Positions 61,713 to 64,000 of a DNA stretch of 64,000 nucleotides are shown piece after piece. This stretch comes from Pseudonocardiaceae bacterium YIM PH 21723 (GTDB lineage Bacteria > Actinomycetota > Actinomycetes > Mycobacteriales > Pseudonocardiaceae): positions 21,105 through 85,104 of the forward strand of contig QZFT01000039.1 in assembly GCA_003600225.1 (NCBI GenBank), read 5' to 3'. The position numbers and the translations under genes are program-made. The notes under the pieces were generated by a model. It had not been told where the DNA came from and searched no databases. It worked only from the letters and a program-made list of their open reading frames with translations. The number at the start of each line of letters is the position of its first letter. Positions within the stretch are counted from its first letter, which is position 1.

Positions 61713-62120
61713 ATGAATACCGTCGAATTCCGGCGAGTCTCGTTGAATGCTCCCGGAAATCCGGAAGCCATCGACATTCTGGTCGACGGTCGCCTTCTCG
61801 CGGATATCATCCGCGACCACGAACTCGCGTATGCGGTAGCGGCCGGCGAGGAGAAACTCGCCGGCTCCTACGGCGGGTTGGCCGACATCTCCCTGATCCG
61901 GGACCACGGAGAGAGTCCGTTGCTGGGCTGCGTCTGCGGCGACTGGGGGTGCTGGCCACTGTTCGCCACGATCGACACCGACGAGAGAACGGTGCGGTGG
62001 CACAGTTTCCGGAACGGCCGGCGGGATTGGCCGCTGGACGGCGTGGGGCCTTTCGTCTTCGATCGGGATGAATACCTCGCGGCGAAACAGAAACACGCTC
62101 AGTGCGGCCGGGATATATAG
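61713..62120 (+). CDS. hypothetical protein
   Basis: This 135-residue soluble protein is not recognised. It has a beta-rich start (NTVEFRRVSLNAPGNPEAIDILVDG), a CVCGDWGCWPLF segment with three cysteines, and WHSFRNGRRDWPLDG, ending in a Phe/Asp-rich VFDRDEYLAAKQ. The CxCGxxGC pattern occurs in actinomycete proteins of unknown function. It is divergent from the NB-ARC gene, whose promoter it may share, and overlaps the convergent oxidase gene by 22 bases. Confidence 0.65.
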   Translation: MNTVEFRRVSLNAPGNPEAIDILVDGRLLADIIRDHELAYAVAAGEEKLAGSYGGLADISLIRDHGESPLLGCVCGDWGCWPLFATIDTDERTVRWHSFRNGRRDWPLDGVGPFVFDRDEYLAAKQKHAQCGRDI

Positions 62121-63391
62121 CGACCCGGATCGAATACTCCCTGGGGATCGAGGGCCGTACCGAGCACGTCGATCAGGTCGGTCGCGTTGTCCTCGGGGTG
62201 GTCGATGTCCAGCCGGTAGGGCATGAGGCCCTCGGCGGCGAAGGTCGAGTGCAGCCGGTCCAGGGTGGCGTGCGCGTCGGCGACCGCCTGGGGGTCGTCG
62301 AGGGGGAAGCCCAGGATCACCACGTCGTTGACCGTGTCGCTGTCCAGCACGTTCAGCGTGACCAGCGGCGGCGCGGTGCTGCCCACCCGGCAGAAGTCGA
62401 TCAGCTCGGCGGCGCGCTGTGCCGCCTCGCCGCGGAACGGGATGACCGGCAGGAACATCAGCAGGCCCCGCTCGGCGTCCACCTGTCCCGCCGGGCAACC
62501 GATGCGTTGCAGGAACCAGCTGTCCGCCGGATCCGGGTCGCCGGCGTAGGCGCGTTGCACCAGGTCATCGGCCGCCGAATCCGGTGCGGGCCGCCACGGG
62601 GAGTCCTGCTTCAGCAGTAACTCCCGGTGCGCGGCCACCAGTTCGGCGGTTCCGGTCAGGCAGATGTGGGCCAGGTGGTGGTCCTGGACACCGAAGATCG
62701 GCGCCCCGACCGGATTGGTGATCTTCGTGGTCGGCGGCACCAACCGCTGCGCCGTCCACTCGCGTAAGGCATCCACCGCCTCGGGAAACTCCTCGGGGGT
62801 GCACTGCAGCGGCACGACCTCGATGCGTTCCGGGCGGGGTAATAATCGGATCACCGCGGCGGTGACGGCCGCGAAGCCGGACTGGGTGAACAGGTGCATG
62901 GCCGAGGGGCCCCGGCGATGGGAGCGGACGGCCGCCGAGTGGCCGGGCCACCAGCCGATTCGCCGCAGGCTGCCGTCCGCGAGGACGACCTCCAGGCCGA
63001 CCAGGTCCTCACTGCGGGCGCGGTGAATGCCGACGCCGCGTTCCAGGGTGTTACCCATGATGCTGGTGTGCATGGACGCCGTCGTCAGGTTCGGCATCCG
63101 GCTGGTGCCGTGCAGCGCGGTGGCCAGGTCGCCCTGGGTGACCCCGGGCTCGATGACCGCGTAACCGCGATCGAGGTCCAGCTCACGGAGCCGGTTCAGC
63201 CCGGCGAGATCCAGCAGCACGGCACCGTCGCGCACGGGTTGGTGAGAACCGAGGCCCCAGTTGAACCCGGTGCTGATCGGCTGAAGTGGTCCCTTGGCCT
63301 GCCGCACGGCGGCCTGGACTTCCTCGACGGTGCTGGGACGGAGGGTCTCGGTGATGACACGGCTGCGGAAGGCGCCAACGGCGGTACGCAT
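62099..63391 (-). CDS. FAD-linked oxidase (PCMH/VAO-type fold)
   Basis: This 430-residue flavoprotein has the N-terminal FAD domain: RPSTVEEVQAAVRQAKGPLQPI, STGFNWGLGSHQPV, VLLDLAGLNRLRELD, and YAVIEPGVTQGDLATALHG. The region around SMHTSIMGNTLERGVGIH holds the phosphate contact. It lacks the extended GxGC berberine-bridge cysteine motif, so the FAD is probably bound once (possibly through a His) or noncovalently. It oxidises an alcohol or similar group with oxygen or a carrier. Predicted cytoplasmic. The 600-base gap upstream holds repeats only. Confidence 0.85.
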   Translation of the reverse strand: MRTAVGAFRSRVITETLRPSTVEEVQAAVRQAKGPLQPISTGFNWGLGSHQPVRDGAVLLDLAGLNRLRELDLDRGYAVIEPGVTQGDLATALHGTSRMPNLTTASMHTSIMGNTLERGVGIHRARSEDLVGLEVVLADGSLRRIGWWPGHSAAVRSHRRGPSAMHLFTQSGFAAVTAAVIRLLPRPERIEVVPLQCTPEEFPEAVDALREWTAQRLVPPTTKITNPVGAPIFGVQDHHLAHICLTGTAELVAAHRELLLKQDSPWRPAPDSAADDLVQRAYAGDPDPADSWFLQRIGCPAGQVDAERGLLMFLPVIPFRGEAAQRAAELIDFCRVGSTAPPLVTLNVLDSDTVNDVVILGFPLDDPQAVADAHATLDRLHSTFAAEGLMPYRLDIDHPEDNATDLIDVLGTALDPQGVFDPGRYISRPH

Positions 63392-63487
63392 CGGAATCCT
63401 TTACCCGTAGGGACAATCGGCTCGGTCAGGGGTTCCATTCGGTCTCGATCAACATACCGCGAAGGTCAACATCTCTGTGGCCGCTGG

Positions 63488-63595
63488 GGTGCGGTCTGGT
63501 TGTTGGCGAAAGAGGGCTTTGGAGGGGGAGACGGGCGTTGGCGCCCGTCTTTCCTGCCTGCGTGTTGGGTGGGGGCACGCCTGTCTGGGTGGTCG
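63488..63595 (+). repeat. dispersed ~110-bp repeat, copy B
   Basis: Second member of the family also seen at 11191-11300 and (reverse) 63893-64000. Here the centre can fold into a perfect hairpin, GACGGGCG-TTGG-CGCCCGTC (63530-63549), which the other two copies lack or hold only partly. It lies in the gene-free end of the window. Confidence 0.75.
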
Positions 63596-63738
63596 GCTGC
63601 CCAGGGTGACCGGTAAGCGCTGCCGGTCCTGGGTTCCGGGGTTCCATGGTGGTCCAGGTGACGATCTGTGGCGATCATGACCCCGATGCCCTGGTCGACG
63701 CGGACAATCCAGCGTTGAGTCCACAGTGGACCAAGTGG

Positions 63739-63793
63739 TTGTTCCTGGTTAAAGACGATTCCAGGCCCTGAAATCGTCTTTAACCAGGAACAA
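63739..63793. repeat. perfect long hairpin, 22-bp arms
   Basis: The left arm 63739-63760 (beginning TTGTTCCTGG, ending GACGATT) and right arm 63772-63793 are perfectly complementary over 22 bases, with loop CCAGGCCCTGA. It is AT-richer than its surroundings and lies between repeat copies B and C. Could be a transcription stop for both directions or a structural element; no coding sense. Confidence 0.8.
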
Positions 63794-63892
63794 TCCCACC
63801 CCGTTCACCCACAAGAACCCCACCAACCACACCAGGCTCACCAGCCACGCGCAGGTCCACCCCCAGAAGCGATCAAGCCCCAACCCACCCCG

Positions 63893-64000
63893 AAACCCCA
63901 GACCGGCGTGCCCCCACCCAACAGCCAGGCAGGAAAGACACCCCCACCCACCCGTCTCCCCCTCCAAAGCCTCCTTCGACAACCACCAGACGCACCCCAC
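63893..64000 (-). repeat. dispersed ~110-bp repeat, copy C (reaches window end)
   Basis: Third member of the family, on the minus strand, matching copies A and B over its whole length; it begins with GTGGGGTGCGTCTGGTGG read from the window edge, so it may continue outside. The copy has one fewer base in the GAAGGA block and small changes elsewhere. Together with copy B it forms an inverted arrangement around the hairpin at 63739-63793. Confidence 0.7.

Overview
The window is high-GC DNA, densely packed with genes, with many GTG starts, ATGA/GTGA stop-start overlaps, a tRNA gene without an encoded CCA, a fasciclin-dipZ neighbourhood, a DasR-type box before a chitinase and the actinobacterial SCO2521-SCO2524 gene set. 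It is chromosomal actinomycete DNA, most likely from the Pseudonocardiaceae or a close relative; the genus cannot be read from the sequence. No phage structural module, integrase, complete IS element or CRISPR array was seen.

Left part (1-20.1 kb). A 5'-truncated STAS gene and a GT4 glycosyltransferase are followed by a scar in which a secreted glyoxalase-like gene is fused to the tail of an unrelated gene. Next come a divergent isochorismatase-like gene and an ABM/alpha-beta-hydrolase fusion gene around palindromic operators, with a MarR gene close by. From 4.8 to 20 kb lie two catabolic blocks: a xanthine-dehydrogenase-type molybdenum hydroxylase operon (xdhA-xdhB-xdhC) convergent with an NCS1 nucleobase-type permease, and a long operon headed by an XRE-cupin regulator (MFS, FAD oxidoreductase, CaiB-type CoA transferase, enoyl-CoA hydratase, DapA-family lyase, SDR, ALDH). 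Almost the same promoter, with the same two palindromes, stands before xdhA and before the XRE-cupin gene. This suggests one regulon, probably for breaking down an N-heterocyclic or related compound.

Middle part (20-45 kb). This part holds an orphan protein, a beta-hydroxyacid-dehydrogenase-type gene, a two-gene unit of a CBS-HEPN-like protein and a helicase-like protein lacking its ATPase motifs, and an OhrR-like regulator divergent from an HSL-type esterase. It continues with a GH19 chitinase behind a DasR-type box, a NUP-family protein, a SWIM-SNF2 helicase and a 2H phosphoesterase gene split by an in-frame TGA. After these come fasciclin lipoprotein, dipZ, thioredoxin, an MFS-TetR pair, small secreted or unknown genes, an NTF2-like gene behind a MerR-type promoter, topoisomerase IV (parE-parC), a secreted trypsin-like protease, a HesB-like protein, an SRPBCC protein and tRNA-Arg(CCG).

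Right part (45-64 kb). This is the most accessory-looking part. It contains the four-gene SCO2524-2523-2522-2521 operon of unknown function with a variant P-loop protein, a membrane protein, two divergent paralogous nuclease-helicase (DUF2075-type) genes that look like a defence locus, a DUF3472 secreted protein, several orphan genes, a glycosyltransferase-like gene starting with a 7-bp tandem repeat, an NB-ARC/TPR protein and an FAD-linked oxidase. The last 600 bases hold no gene but two copies of a ~110-bp dispersed repeat, also present at 11.2 kb, and a perfect 22-bp-stem hairpin.
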